DNA of 64,000 nucleotides from Methanomassiliicoccus sp. (GCA_033485155.1 JAWQJJ010000001.1:434001-498000); one strand, 5' to 3'; counted from the first letter of the stretch, positions 43,280 through 52,593 are shown. A program made the numbers and translations. Notes: generated by a model from the letters alone, not told the origin.

Positions 43280-45049
43280 CTAATGCTCGGTGCTGGCCTT
43301 CTCCGAGTGAGCGGACGGGTGAGAGACCGTACCATTGTGATCGAGCCTGTAGCTCCCTCGGGGAACGAGCATCTCGAACCTCGCCCCCCTTCCCTCCACC
43401 CCATTCTCGATAATCTCGATCTCGGTGATGGCAAGGATCTCCCGGACGAGGAAAAGGCCCAGCCCGGTCTTGGCCCCGAAGCCGCGTAGAAAGATGAGCG
43501 GTTTCTCCTTGCCGGTCACGCCGACGCCGTCATCGCGGTACACAAGCACCAGACGGTCGCTGTGCTCCTCATAGCGGAGCGAGATCGTGGTGATCTCGCC
43601 TCCGTGGCTCAACGAGTTGTCGATGAGGTTGTAGAACACCTTCTCCAGCATGGCATCGGCGTAGACGTACAGCCCCTCGACCTCACAGGCCACTTCGAGG
43701 TTCTCCAGGGCCAATTGGGAAACGGCCCGCCGGAAGGCCTCGTCCACCCGTATCCATGCCGGAGCCTTGATGCCGATGCATTGGTAGTCGCCGGTGAACT
43801 CGATGAGCGATCGCGCTGCCTCCGACGACCGCTCGGTCTTCTCCAGATAGATCCTGATCTTCTCCAGGTCATCGCTCTTGAGCCCCAGGGAGACATATCC
43901 ATCGATCACCGCCAGGCGGTTCAGCAGGTCATGTCGGGTGAGTGAGGAGAGAATGTCCAGACGGGCGTTGGCGGCACGCAGGGCCTCCTCCGCGTTCTGC
44001 CGATCGGTTATGTCGCGCAACAGGATCATCCTCGCGCGCATCTCGCTCCGGACCCTGATGGACATGATGGAGACGTCGAACACCCGGCGCTCGGAGCCGT
44101 TACCGACAGTGAGCTCGCCACGCGGCGCCCCCCTGTCCAGCAAGGTCTTCAGGTCGGCACCGGCACAGAAGGTCAGCTCCACCGGCAGGCCGAAGGCCTT
44201 GTTCGACGGAAAGATCAGCAGGGGCTCGGCCGAGGGGTTCACGTCCACCAGCCGGCCGTTTAGGTCGATGATCAGCATGGCGTCGGGCATGCTCTCCACG
44301 ACCTCTCCGCGGGCGATGGGGCGGACATCCAGCAGCTGATAATGATACAGCCCCCAAGCCATGATGGCCCCGCTGAACACGAAGGTGGCGGGGGCGAAGT
44401 CGACCGATCCGAAGATGCCGAAGTAATTCTGGGCGGCGTCCGAGAGCAGGGGCGGGATAAACGACAGGCCGATGATCGCGGCCTGCTTCTTGAACAGCGC
44501 GTTGGCCCCGATGGTCGAGTCGACCAGATCGATGATGGCCACGATCATGATGCCGTACGAGTACACAAGGTAGAACGGGTACCACACGCCCTCGGATGTC
44601 TGGAGGATCGCCGGGGTGCCGGCGCTCAACGAGTAATCGTACAGGAACAAGGTATGCCACTGCGAGGTCAGCGCCAGGGCGGCGGTGATGAGAGGCACGA
44701 TGGAGATGGCCATCAGGCTCCTGTTGGTGAACCATCGTCCCCGGCCATCCAGGCCGATGAGCAGGCCGAACACCGCCACGCTGATGAACGGGGCAAAGAG
44801 GAACTTGAGATCGTTAAGAAATATTTTACCATCCAGCGTGTCGACGATAGTGCAGAGTGCCTGCAGCACCGACCACCCGGTGGCGAGAATGATGAGCATC
44901 TGAAAGAACTTCGTCTCCGGCATGGGTTCGAACCGGCGGCTGTACAAGTACAGCATCACACCGATGAGCGATGTTCCGATTAGCAGCCAGAGTAGAGGTG
45001 AGTAGGCGAGCGTGAGGTCGCACCTAAAGGGCGTTAAGAAATTATACAT
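43280..45049 (-). CDS. Membrane sensor histidine kinase (7TM-type N-terminus, PAS, HATPase)
   Basis: About seven hydrophobic segments fill residues 15-235 in the pattern of histidine-kinase N-terminal 7TM regions. A PAS domain follows (near 250-350, from GEVVESMPDAMLIIDLNGRL). The phosphoacceptor is His373 in LTRHDLLN, and the ATPase domain has the N box FYNLIDNSLSHGG and DDGVGV, GLGLFLVREI. The H-box is the archaeal/methanogen-type HDLLN. No response regulator is adjacent; one with a PAS domain is cut by the window end at 63355. Confidence 0.9.
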   Translation of the reverse strand: MYNFLTPFRCDLTLAYSPLLWLLIGTSLIGVMLYLYSRRFEPMPETKFFQMLIILATGWSVLQALCTIVDTLDGKIFLNDLKFLFAPFISVAVFGLLIGLDGRGRWFTNRSLMAISIVPLITAALALTSQWHTLFLYDYSLSAGTPAILQTSEGVWYPFYLVYSYGIMIVAIIDLVDSTIGANALFKKQAAIIGLSFIPPLLSDAAQNYFGIFGSVDFAPATFVFSGAIMAWGLYHYQLLDVRPIARGEVVESMPDAMLIIDLNGRLVDVNPSAEPLLIFPSNKAFGLPVELTFCAGADLKTLLDRGAPRGELTVGNGSERRVFDVSIMSIRVRSEMRARMILLRDITDRQNAEEALRAANARLDILSSLTRHDLLNRLAVIDGYVSLGLKSDDLEKIRIYLEKTERSSEAARSLIEFTGDYQCIGIKAPAWIRVDEAFRRAVSQLALENLEVACEVEGLYVYADAMLEKVFYNLIDNSLSHGGEITTISLRYEEHSDRLVLVYRDDGVGVTGKEKPLIFLRGFGAKTGLGLFLVREILAITEIEIIENGVEGRGARFEMLVPRGSYRLDHNGTVSHPSAHSEKASTEH

Positions 45050-45158
45050 TAATATAAATTTCCACTTATGTTATCAAACTAGATAGGCTGACCTGGAGGG
45101 GTCAGAGGATCTCCCGCTTGCCGCCGGAGGTCGATGATGTATGCCCTGGCCTTCCTGT

Positions 45159-45551
45159 TCACGACCTCACGAACTTGATGTACTCCAGGGACTCGTCCTT
45201 CTGGAACGCGGCCAGCATGTTCTTAAGGTCCCCCGCCGGACCCCCTACCAGGAAGATGTCCAGGCACTTTCCGTTCTTAAGGTGGGAGTGGACCTGCGTC
45301 CGGATATTATCTTGGAAGATGTGACGCATCTCGTCAAGACCATGCCCTTCATCGGTCTTGTGGACCGAGATCATGATGCCCTCGACCTCCCCCTCCAGCT
45401 TCTCCCGTTCCCTTATCTCCGCCTCGGCCGAGCGGAGGCACATCCGGATGGCTTCGCTCCTACCTGCCAGACCCAGCATCTCCTGCAGGCGATCCAGGTC
45501 CTCGATGTTTTTGTCGGTAAGAGAGACGCTGATGACGGACATGTTGCGCAT
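45159..45551 (-). CDS. nikR: NikR nickel-responsive repressor
   Basis: The N-terminal ribbon-helix-helix (VISVSLTDKNIEDLDRLQ, GLAGRSEAIRMCL) is followed by the ACT-like metal domain with His77, His88, His90 and Cys96. These match E. coli NikR His76, His87, His89 and Cys95 with a shift of one, so the high-affinity nickel site is intact. It is transcribed away from the metal importer at 45652. The ATG at 45551 lies about 20-30 bases after a TATA element that sits inside a nickel-operator-like dyad; ATG 45542 is another possible start. Confidence 0.92.
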   Translation of the reverse strand: MRNMSVISVSLTDKNIEDLDRLQEMLGLAGRSEAIRMCLRSAEAEIREREKLEGEVEGIMISVHKTDEGHGLDEMRHIFQDNIRTQVHSHLKNGKCLDIFLVGGPAGDLKNMLAAFQKDESLEYIKFVRS

Positions 45552-45557
45552 GAGAAG

Positions 45558-45593
45558 GCATCGTTAATAGCATATATAAAAAACGATGCTATT
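45558..45593 (+). promoter_or_regulatory. NikR-type dyad with 16-base spacing in the nikR/importer divergent region
   Basis: GCATCGTT (45558-45565) and AACGATGC (45582-45589) are perfect inverted repeats separated by 16 bases, the spacer of the E. coli NikR operator. A second, interleaved pair is AATAGCAT (45566-45573) and ATGCTATT (45586-45593). The TATA-like CATATATAAA lies inside, so binding would block the nikR promoter and possibly the divergent importer. Confidence 0.65.
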
Positions 45594-45651
45594 TTGTTAA
45601 TAGTGAACTCTATATTCGTTATTATCTTATCATAGCGGCAGTGATATTAAT

Positions 45652-46998
45652 ATGAACTTAACCAAGAGATCAAGGACCATAGTGGCCGTGGCCTTGGTGG
45701 CGGCCATAGTGCTGGCCGGCTCAGCCATGGTCCTGTCGACGGCGAGATCACCCTCCTCAGATAAGCTGCAGGTGGTTACCAGTTTCTATCCATTGTACTA
45801 CTTCTCATCGCAGATCGGCGGAGACCTGGTCGAGGCGTCGATGCTCATCCCCGACAACGCGGACCCCCACTCCTGGGAGCCCACTGCATCGGACATGGTA
45901 TCGGTGGACAAAGCTGATGTCCTGGTGTATAACGGGGCTGGCTTCGAGCCTTGGATCGGAACGGTGCTCGACGCCGTGAACACCTCGGGCATGGTGGTCG
46001 TCGATACCAGTAAGAACGTCAGCCTCATGATGTCCGATGAGGTCCGCGAGATGTACGACGCGGCGGTCGAGGCCTACAATGCTGGCATCAACGCCACGGT
46101 CACCGCCACCGCGGATGCAACGGCTGCACCGGTGGTCAGTGCCTCCGGCTATCTCAAGGTCGATCTTGCCCACCTGTCAGACGGCTACGGTGGGTATGTC
46201 AAGGTCATATCTGCCGAGGGCGGCGACCTGCGCTTCTTCATCACCGATTCAGCGAATCTCACTATCACCGATGTCAACGGAACGGAAGTGGAGTATGAAA
46301 TGAACAATGGTGCCGTGAGCTCGTACCCGATGTTTAACAGCTCCAAGTTCGTGGAGCTGGAGGCCGGGGAACAATACACCTTCCACTTCACCTCCAACAC
46401 CTCGGCCAGCACGGGCCTGATATCCGTAGCCGGGGTCGAGGAGAGCGAGGGAGGAGAGGAACACCATCACGGCCTCAATGACCCGCACTTCTGGCTCGAC
46501 CCAATGAGCGCCAAGGTTCAGGTGCAGAACATCCTGGCCGGGTTCATCAAGGCCGATCCAGACCATGCGTCCGTCTATCAGGGGAACGCCGCCAACCTGA
46601 CCGAGCGGCTGGACAAGCTCAACCAGGACTATGTCGACGGATTGGCCAACCGCACCAAGGGCGCCATCGTCACCACCCACGAGGGATTCAACTACCTCGC
46701 CGCCCGCTACGGCTTCAAGGCCTACGGTGCCACCGGCATCTCGGCCGACTCGCAGCCCAGCGCCCAGGACCTTGCGAACCTGGTCGATCTGGTCAGGACC
46801 CTCAATCTGAAGTATGTATATTCCGAGCCGATCTACAGCGATTCGGTCATCAACACCATAGCCTCGGAGACCGGGACGACGGTGCTGGTGCTGGACGGGG
46901 TGCACGGTCGAACGGGCGTCCATGCGAACATGGACTACTTCCAGATCATGTACGCCAATCTGCAGGCATTGCAGACTGGGCTGGAGGTTTCGTCATGA
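45652..46998 (+). CDS. znuA: ZnuA-like metal-binding lipoprotein/SBP with an inserted beta domain
   Basis: The ZnuA/PsaA fold is split. The first part ends near residue 126 and contains His73 (NADPHSWEPT); the second resumes near 270 with His279 (LNDPHFWLDP) and His343 (TTHEGFNYLA). Between them lie about 140 residues of Thr/Val-rich beta sequence plus a His/Glu-rich stretch (EGGEEHHHG). In family members this position holds only a short His-rich loop. A signal anchor covers residues 9-28. The neighbouring NikR gene suggests nickel or cobalt rather than zinc. Confidence 0.88.
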   Translation: MNLTKRSRTIVAVALVAAIVLAGSAMVLSTARSPSSDKLQVVTSFYPLYYFSSQIGGDLVEASMLIPDNADPHSWEPTASDMVSVDKADVLVYNGAGFEPWIGTVLDAVNTSGMVVVDTSKNVSLMMSDEVREMYDAAVEAYNAGINATVTATADATAAPVVSASGYLKVDLAHLSDGYGGYVKVISAEGGDLRFFITDSANLTITDVNGTEVEYEMNNGAVSSYPMFNSSKFVELEAGEQYTFHFTSNTSASTGLISVAGVEESEGGEEHHHGLNDPHFWLDPMSAKVQVQNILAGFIKADPDHASVYQGNAANLTERLDKLNQDYVDGLANRTKGAIVTTHEGFNYLAARYGFKAYGATGISADSQPSAQDLANLVDLVRTLNLKYVYSEPIYSDSVINTIASETGTTVLVLDGVHGRTGVHANMDYFQIMYANLQALQTGLEVSS

Positions 46999-47032
46999 AA
47001 CGGTCACGCGCCCAGGCCTGATCGGTGATCTC

Positions 47033-47812
47033 ATGGCACAGAAAGTCATCGAAGTAAGGGATATAGTGGTACGGTACAACGGAGTATCAGTGCTGGACCA
47101 CGTGTCTCTGGACGTGATGAAGGGGGACTTCCTGGGCATCGTGGGGCCGAACGGAGGGGGCAAGACCACTCTGCTGAACGCGATCCTCGGCAACGTCAAG
47201 CTTGCCGGGGGGGAGGTCCGGCTGTTCGGCACCGAACTCTCGAAGTTCAAGGACTTCCAGAAGGTCGGTTACGTGGCGCAGCACGCCATCCAGTTCGATC
47301 CCCTCTTCCCGGCCACGGTAGAGGAGATCGTGCGTCTGGGCTGCGTGTCGCGCGGGCGGCTCGGTCGAAGGATCGACGTCGCCGGACGGAAAGCGGCGGA
47401 GGAAGCCATGGAGCTCGTCGGGATCACCTCGATCCGGAAGAGAAAAATAAGCGAGCTCTCCGGGGGACAGAAGCAGCGCATCTTCATCGCCAAGGCCCTG
47501 GTCAAGCGGCCGGAGCTACTGGTGCTGGACGAGGCGACCAGTGGCCTCGATGTCACGGTCCAGGACCGTTTCGTCGGCCTCCTGAAGAGGCTGAGCGAGG
47601 AGACCGGGGTCACCGTGGTGACAGTGTCCCACGACCTCTCCGGGGTGATGTGCCAGGCCAACAAGCTGGCGGTGGTGAACCGTCGGCTGGAGGTCACCGA
47701 GATCGTTGAGGGCATGGACCCGACCAAGGCGCTGCGCGACGCGTACGGGGAGCACTTCACCTTTGTGTTCCACCACGAGCGGGACGGATGCCTGATCCAC
47801 AACCACGGGTGA
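47033..47812 (+). CDS. znuC: ZnuC-like ABC ATPase
   Basis: Walker A GPNGGGKT is at residues 38-45, the signature LSGGQKQRIFIAKALV and Walker B LLVLDEATSGLD (Ala instead of Pro). The ATG at 47033 lies 34 bases after the binding-protein stop. It pairs with the permease encoded one gene downstream to form a manganese/zinc/nickel-type importer. Confidence 0.9.
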   Translation: MAQKVIEVRDIVVRYNGVSVLDHVSLDVMKGDFLGIVGPNGGGKTTLLNAILGNVKLAGGEVRLFGTELSKFKDFQKVGYVAQHAIQFDPLFPATVEEIVRLGCVSRGRLGRRIDVAGRKAAEEAMELVGITSIRKRKISELSGGQKQRIFIAKALVKRPELLVLDEATSGLDVTVQDRFVGLLKRLSEETGVTVVTVSHDLSGVMCQANKLAVVNRRLEVTEIVEGMDPTKALRDAYGEHFTFVFHHERDGCLIHNHG

Positions 47813-47816
47813 TGTG

Positions 47817-48689
47817 ATGATTGACATCGTTTCCATGTTCGGTTACGCATTCTTCCAGCGCGCCTTCCTGGGCGGGCTGTGCGCGGCGGTGCTATGCTCG
47901 ATCCTCGGCGTGTTCATCGTGCTCCGGCGCTCGGCGCTCATCGGGGAGGGTGTAGCCCACCTATCGTTCGGGGGCATCGCCCTTGGCCTGTTCCTCTCCG
48001 TATACCCGCTGGATACCGCACTCCTGCTCTCGCTAATTGGGACCCTGGGGATATCGTACCTTCAGCGGAAGAGGATCGTATACTCGGAGATGGCCATTGG
48101 GATCATGATCTCCTTCGGGCTCGGCCTGGGGGCCGTGCTGGCAAGCATGGCCGGGGGGTTCAGCGTTGATCTGTTCTCCTATCTCTTCGGTTCGATCCTG
48201 ACGATCTCGTCGAGTGACCTCGAACTAATCCTCGTGCTGTCGGCGGCCGTCCTCGTCTTCGTCCTGGTGTTCTACAAGGAGCTGATGTACATGACCTTCG
48301 ACGAGCAGGGGGCGAGGCTGTCCGGGGTGCCCGTGGGGATCATCGACCTGGTGTTCAACATCGTCCTGGCGTTCACCGTGGTGGTGTCGATCAAGATCAT
48401 CGGCTCGCTGCTGATCTCGGCGCTGCTGATAATCCCTGCGTCCTCGGCCATGCAGCTGTCGAAGTCGTTCCGCGGCACAGTGGCCATCAGCGTGGCCTTC
48501 GGCATCATGGCCGTGCTCCTGGGGTTGGTGTTCTCCTTCATCTACGACGTCGCGACGGGAGGAGTGATAGTGCTGATCAGCATCGCCCTGTTCCTCCTGA
48601 GCGTCGTCCTGAAGAAGGTCCTGGGCACGGAGGCGGCGATGGCGGAAGGCAGGCCGACGAAGGAGGACGGCCAGGACCCGGCCCGATGA
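47817..48689 (+). CDS. znuB: ZnuB-like ABC-3 family permease
   Basis: The 290-residue membrane protein has about eight hydrophobic segments and the ABC-3 motifs LRRSALIGEGVAHLSFGGIALG and SLLISALLIIPASSAMQL. It completes the importer of the NikR-linked locus. A GTG one codon upstream is an equally possible start. Confidence 0.9.
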   Translation: MIDIVSMFGYAFFQRAFLGGLCAAVLCSILGVFIVLRRSALIGEGVAHLSFGGIALGLFLSVYPLDTALLLSLIGTLGISYLQRKRIVYSEMAIGIMISFGLGLGAVLASMAGGFSVDLFSYLFGSILTISSSDLELILVLSAAVLVFVLVFYKELMYMTFDEQGARLSGVPVGIIDLVFNIVLAFTVVVSIKIIGSLLISALLIIPASSAMQLSKSFRGTVAISVAFGIMAVLLGLVFSFIYDVATGGVIVLISIALFLLSVVLKKVLGTEAAMAEGRPTKEDGQDPAR

Positions 48690-48757
48690 CGGGCTTCCCG
48701 CCGCCATCTCCGCAGGATATGGCTGTGAGCGGGTGACGCCCATCCGCCCGGCCGTCC

Positions 48758-48780
48758 TGGCCGGTGATCGTCACCGGCCA
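48758..48780. terminator. Perfect hairpin between convergent genes
   Basis: TGGCCGGTGA and TCACCGGCCA form a perfect 10-bp stem with a TCG loop, overlapping the stop codon of the minus-strand gene at 48771 and 68 bases after the znuB stop. There is no T-run, so it may act as a transcript end stabiliser for either strand. Confidence 0.4.
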
Positions 48781-49097
48781 ACGGGGATGGATATCCTCTG
48801 AATCTTCTGCACCTCGTTGCTCCGCATCGAGACCGGCTCGGCCAAAAGGCCCTCGAGGGCCTGCGTGGCCTTGGGGTTGATCTTCATCCATGACCCTGTC
48901 ATCGCGTCCTCGGAATCCCACAACGTGACGTAGGTGGCCTTATCTTCGTCGTCCGTGGACAGGAGGACGAGCATCCCCTCGAAACCGTCGCGCACTTCTC
49001 TGCTCACATTGGCGATGATGTCCAATCCCTCCTCTCTCTTGCCGGGATTGAACCTTACGTCCACAACTCTAGCGTAGACCATTTTCTTCACCGTCAC
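48771..49097 (-). CDS. ABM-like dimeric alpha/beta-barrel protein
   Basis: The 108-residue sequence (MVYARVVDVRFNPGKREEGL, GFEGMLVLLSTDDEDKATYVTLWDSEDAM) has the layout of antibiotic-biosynthesis-monooxygenase-like or YdhR-like dimeric barrels. Function unknown; some relatives act on quinones or haem. Confidence 0.7.
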   Translation of the reverse strand: MTVKKMVYARVVDVRFNPGKREEGLDIIANVSREVRDGFEGMLVLLSTDDEDKATYVTLWDSEDAMTGSWMKINPKATQALEGLLAEPVSMRSNEVQKIQRISIPVGR

Positions 49098-49202
49098 GCA
49101 CTTGGTCGGAACGCGTAGATATATCTCTCGATGGTCGGTGCCAGGAACTTGAAAAACCTCGCCGGTGAAGGCGGACGGGGAGTCGGGAGCGATTATTCCC
49201 AG

Positions 49203-49424
49203 CTACTTGACCGCGGTCCTCGGCGGGGATGGCATCAGGAACGCCCCCACGATCATCATCGCCCCTATGCCGTAGAGGGTGCCGATGATCGCCAGCATGA
49301 ACCATCCGCTGATCAGAGTATAGGTGTAGCCAACGTTAGCGATCAATATGGCCGAGGCGATGATCACCAGGATCGCTCCGATCACGAGCCACGAGGTCTT
49401 CATATTTCCTCCTCCGTTTTTCAT
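49203..49424 (-). CDS. Small two-helix membrane protein
   Basis: The 73-residue product has hydrophobic segments near residues 12-30 and 40-62 and a short polar tail. ATG 49400 (MKTSWLV) is an alternative start eight codons in. No family recognised. Confidence 0.55.
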   Translation of the reverse strand: MKNGGGNMKTSWLVIGAILVIIASAILIANVGYTYTLISGWFMLAIIGTLYGIGAMMIVGAFLMPSPPRTAVK

Positions 49425-49524
49425 TGGATGACATAGTTAATAAAGCAGACTGGGAAGCAGGCTATGAGCCGTTCTAGCCACGGAATCAAGTTATGTGAGG
49501 ACCGCGTTCACCGGTCCCGATAGA

Positions 49525-50121
49525 ATGAGGGTCCTGGTGATCAACGGCAGTCCGCGGAAGAACGGAAACACCGCGTCGCTGCTGATGGCGATGACAGGGA
49601 GGCTGCAGGGCAGGGGGGACACCGTGGTCTACCGAGATCTGGTGGACATGAACATCCGCGATTGCATCGGCTGCAACAGGTGCAAGCGGATCGATGCCTG
49701 CGCTCTGCACGACGACATGGTCCCAATCTACAGGGAGCTGAGGGAGGCCGACGCCCTCATTATCGGCTCGCCCATATACGTTGGCGCAGAGACCGGGATA
49801 ACTAAGTGCTTCCTCGACCGCATATATGCTCTCCTGGCGCCGGGGGACGGCCCGCAGGGTGTTATCACCAGATTGCCTAAGGGCAAGAGGGCGTTCGCCA
49901 TCTTTCCCTGCCGCCGGCGGAACGGTGCTACGCTGTACGCGGACATGGTCAGGCGATACGAGGAAGTTTTCGGGATGCTGGGCATTGACGGCAAGGCGAT
50001 GGTGCTGCCGGAAATCCACGGGGACATGGATGTCCTGGGGAGCGAGGTCGGCCGGGGGGCGCTCGAAGCGTGTAAAAACTTCCTTCTTCAGCCACGGAGC
50101 CCGGAGGCTGGGGGGCCGTAG
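49525..50121 (+). CDS. Iron-sulfur flavoprotein (Isf-type NADPH-dependent FMN reductase fold)
   Basis: The N-terminus MRVLVINGSPRKNGNTA is the FMN-binding loop of the flavodoxin-like reductases, and Cys47, Cys50, Cys53 and Cys59 form the compact C-x2-C-x2-C-x5-C cluster motif of iron-sulfur flavoproteins. Isf proteins of methanogens are linked to electron transfer and oxidant removal. ATG 49525 was chosen over GTG 49495 because it begins the first beta strand. It is followed after three bases by a DJ-1-like gene. Confidence 0.88.
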   Translation: MRVLVINGSPRKNGNTASLLMAMTGRLQGRGDTVVYRDLVDMNIRDCIGCNRCKRIDACALHDDMVPIYRELREADALIIGSPIYVGAETGITKCFLDRIYALLAPGDGPQGVITRLPKGKRAFAIFPCRRRNGATLYADMVRRYEEVFGMLGIDGKAMVLPEIHGDMDVLGSEVGRGALEACKNFLLQPRSPEAGGP

Positions 50122-50124
50122 GCG

Positions 50125-50835
50125 ATGGAGGTTCGGGTCTCGGAAAGGACGATTGCCTTCGTGCTCTATCCTGGAGTAACACTGCTGGACCTCGTTGGGC
50201 CGCTGGAGGTGTTGAGCAAGCTCCCCCCGCCTTACCGCGCAGTGGTGGTCAGCTCAAGCAAGGTGCCGATGGACACCAGCCTTCCCCTGGAAGTCGTTGC
50301 CCACAAGACGTACGAGGAGGTGCCCCACCCCTATGCGATCATTGTCCCGGGCGGCAGCGGCGGGGCCATACGGGCCATGGGCGACCAGAGGCTCCGCGAT
50401 TATCTGCTCGAGGTTGACAGAACGGCGAGCGCGGTCGGCTCGGTGTGCACCGGCTCGCTGATCCTCGCCGCGGCCGGTCTTCTCGATGGCAGGAACGCGA
50501 CCACGCACTGGAGCTACGCTTCATTCCTGGAACGGCTGGGCGCTAGGTATGTAAGGAAGAGATGGGTGCGAGATGGCCGGTACATCACCTCCGCCGGGGT
50601 CTCCGCAGGTATCGATATGGCGCTGCAGTTCGCTTCCGAGCTGGTCGGAAGCGAGGCCGCAGGGAAGATCCAGATCGGGCTGGAGTACGAACCTGAGCCG
50701 CCACTGGGACCGATCGACTGGGAGAAGGTGGATATCGCGGAGAGGGAGGGCCGGATCCTGGACAAGATGCGGAGTGAGCTAGCGCACCGGCCGGACCTGC
50801 TGGCAAGGCTGGGGATCGAGAGCGACCGATCCTGA
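50125..50835 (+). CDS. DJ-1/PfpI family protein (isonitrile-hydratase-like)
   Basis: The glutamine-amidotransferase-like fold is marked by IAFVLYPGVTLLDLVGPLEVL, AIIVPGGSGGA and the nucleophile-elbow SVCTGSLILAAAGLLDGRNATTHW (Cys near residue 108). The order resembles isonitrile hydratase and the N-terminal half of AraC-type GATase regulators, but there is no DNA-binding domain. The C-terminal 45 residues are an acidic helical extension. It is cotranscribed with the iron-sulfur flavoprotein. Confidence 0.83.
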   Translation: MEVRVSERTIAFVLYPGVTLLDLVGPLEVLSKLPPPYRAVVVSSSKVPMDTSLPLEVVAHKTYEEVPHPYAIIVPGGSGGAIRAMGDQRLRDYLLEVDRTASAVGSVCTGSLILAAAGLLDGRNATTHWSYASFLERLGARYVRKRWVRDGRYITSAGVSAGIDMALQFASELVGSEAAGKIQIGLEYEPEPPLGPIDWEKVDIAEREGRILDKMRSELAHRPDLLARLGIESDRS

Positions 50836-51204
50836 GCGCGAGGACATTTCAAAACCAATGAAACGTTACCGGTTTTGTCAGCCTACACGCGCTCGGCCTC
50901 TACAGAAATGTCGATACTACAAACGCTCGACACCACGATGAACAGCATCGCCATCATCAAGAACTGACCGATGCTCGTTAACCTACTGACCTTCGTCATG
51001 ACCACCCACTGAACTGTTCATATAATATTTTTTATTTTATACACTGCCATCAGAGCTGGCGACGCCGCGAGGATGCTGCGATCTTTTTTCACCAAGCCCA
51101 CTTTGCTGCGTTCTGCAGGGTCCGCCGAGCATTCGTACAGAGGGGTCCGGCCAAGGTATAAGGTCATCATCCGACATTGGGCCGCGGTCCGAGGCGGTGC
51201 AAGC
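50836..51204. other. 369-base intergenic stretch
   Basis: No gene is convincing here. A strong AT-rich stretch (about 51018-51045) could be a promoter, and a second TATA-like GGTATAAGG lies at about 51155-51163, before the likely start at 51205. If translation begins at the in-frame ATG at 51073 the last 132 bases would be coding. Confidence 0.5.
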
Positions 51205-51894
51205 GTGGGGTTCGACAGCGAGCAGTGGATAGGTGAGCTGGTGGGGCGACTGGAGGAAGAGTTCGGAGACAGGGTGCTTTTCATCGGCCACACCGGGAGC
51301 TACGCCCGGGGGGAGGCGACGGAGGAGAGCGACGTCGATGTCAACATTGTCCTTGACCGGCTGACCATGGACGACCTGGACGCGTACCGGCATATCATTA
51401 GGAGCATGCCGCACAGGGACAAGGCCTGTGGGTTCATCTGCGGGAGGGAGGAGATGAAGGCGTGGCCAGCGCATGAGCTCTTCCAGTTCACGCAGGGGTG
51501 CAAGTTGCTCCGCGGCTCGCTGGACGGTCTGATCGCTACGCCGGGCGAGGAGGACATCGCCGACAGCATCAGGAACCTGGCCTCCTCCGTGTACCATCTG
51601 TGCTGCCATAACTACCTCTTCAGTGAAGAGACCGACGATGCGGCGGAGGGGATGAAGGACGCGTACAAGGTGGCCTTCTTCGCCATGCAGGAACTGGTCT
51701 TCCTTCAAGAGCGCAAGTACGTGCCGACCAAGAGGGAGCTGCTCCTGCATCTCGATGCAGAAGATCGGCGGGTGCTGGAGACCTGCATGCACTGGGCCGA
51801 GCTGGAAGATGATCGAAGGGACCGCCCTGAGCACTATTTCTCGCTGCTCAAGGACTGGAGCAGCAGGATGCTTGGAAGCGTAAGGAAGGCATAA
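51205..51894 (+). CDS. Nucleotidyltransferase-domain protein
   Basis: GHTGSYARGEATEESDVDVNIV is the active-site motif (G-S, then D-x-D) of minimal nucleotidyltransferases, followed by a helical HEPN-like C-terminal part (SVYHLCCHNYLFSEE, AFFAMQELVFLQ). GTG 51205 starts the family region; the open frame reaches ATG 51073, adding 44 residues that look unrelated. It resembles a stand-alone MNT/HEPN fusion; a role in toxin neutralisation or RNA modification is possible. Confidence 0.75.
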   Translation: MGFDSEQWIGELVGRLEEEFGDRVLFIGHTGSYARGEATEESDVDVNIVLDRLTMDDLDAYRHIIRSMPHRDKACGFICGREEMKAWPAHELFQFTQGCKLLRGSLDGLIATPGEEDIADSIRNLASSVYHLCCHNYLFSEETDDAAEGMKDAYKVAFFAMQELVFLQERKYVPTKRELLLHLDAEDRRVLETCMHWAELEDDRRDRPEHYFSLLKDWSSRMLGSVRKA

Positions 51895-51981
51895 CGCTGG
51901 CGGCGAGAAGGGCTGCTGGTCGAATGTCGCTTTTTGCACGCCGCCGGGCGGTAAGGTGTAAAGGCGGACGGAACGGTTATC

Positions 51982-52593
51982 TTGACCCTCCTCGCTAGGT
52001 TCAGCGTGAACCTCATGCACGACCGGTACCTCGCCTCGTCCTTGATCATCGATTGTGACCATCCCACTGTCCTCGCCAAGGCGAAGGATCTCTCCGCTGG
52101 CTTGGACAACGATGTTGAGATCGCACGCCGGTGCTTTGGGTTCGTGCGCGACGAGGTATATCACAGCGGCGATCATCACATGGACCCGGTGACGCTCCGT
52201 GCCTCGGAGGTGCTGGAGCATCGGACCGGTTTCTGTTACGCCAAGGCTCACCTGCTGGCGGCACTGCTCCGGGCGAACGGGATACCGGCCGGGCTATGCT
52301 ATCAGCGCATCGCCTGCGGCCGGGGATTCTGCCTCCACGGACTGAACGCGGTGTTCCTGAAAGATCACGGATGGTACCGCGTGGATGCTAGGGGCAACAA
52401 CGAACAGGTGCGCTGCGAGTTCATCCCGCCGACGGAATCGCTTGCCATCTCTCTAACCCAACAAGGGGAGATGGACCTGCCAGACATCTTGGACGAGCCT
52501 CTGCCGTCGGTGGTCAAGGTGCTAACCAAATACTCGAGCTACCTGGAGGTCTTGAGGAACCTGCCGGACATCGAGGTCGTATCGACACGCTGA
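51982..52593 (+). CDS. Transglutaminase-like cysteine protease-fold protein
   Basis: Cys85 (TGFCYAKAHLLAALLRANGIPAG), His119 (LHGLNAV) and Asp135 (YRVDARGNN) form the transglutaminase-like triad in the correct order. It starts at TTG 51982. The 203-residue protein has no signal peptide, so it acts inside the cell. Substrate unknown. Confidence 0.82.
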   Translation: MTLLARFSVNLMHDRYLASSLIIDCDHPTVLAKAKDLSAGLDNDVEIARRCFGFVRDEVYHSGDHHMDPVTLRASEVLEHRTGFCYAKAHLLAALLRANGIPAGLCYQRIACGRGFCLHGLNAVFLKDHGWYRVDARGNNEQVRCEFIPPTESLAISLTQQGEMDLPDILDEPLPSVVKVLTKYSSYLEVLRNLPDIEVVSTR

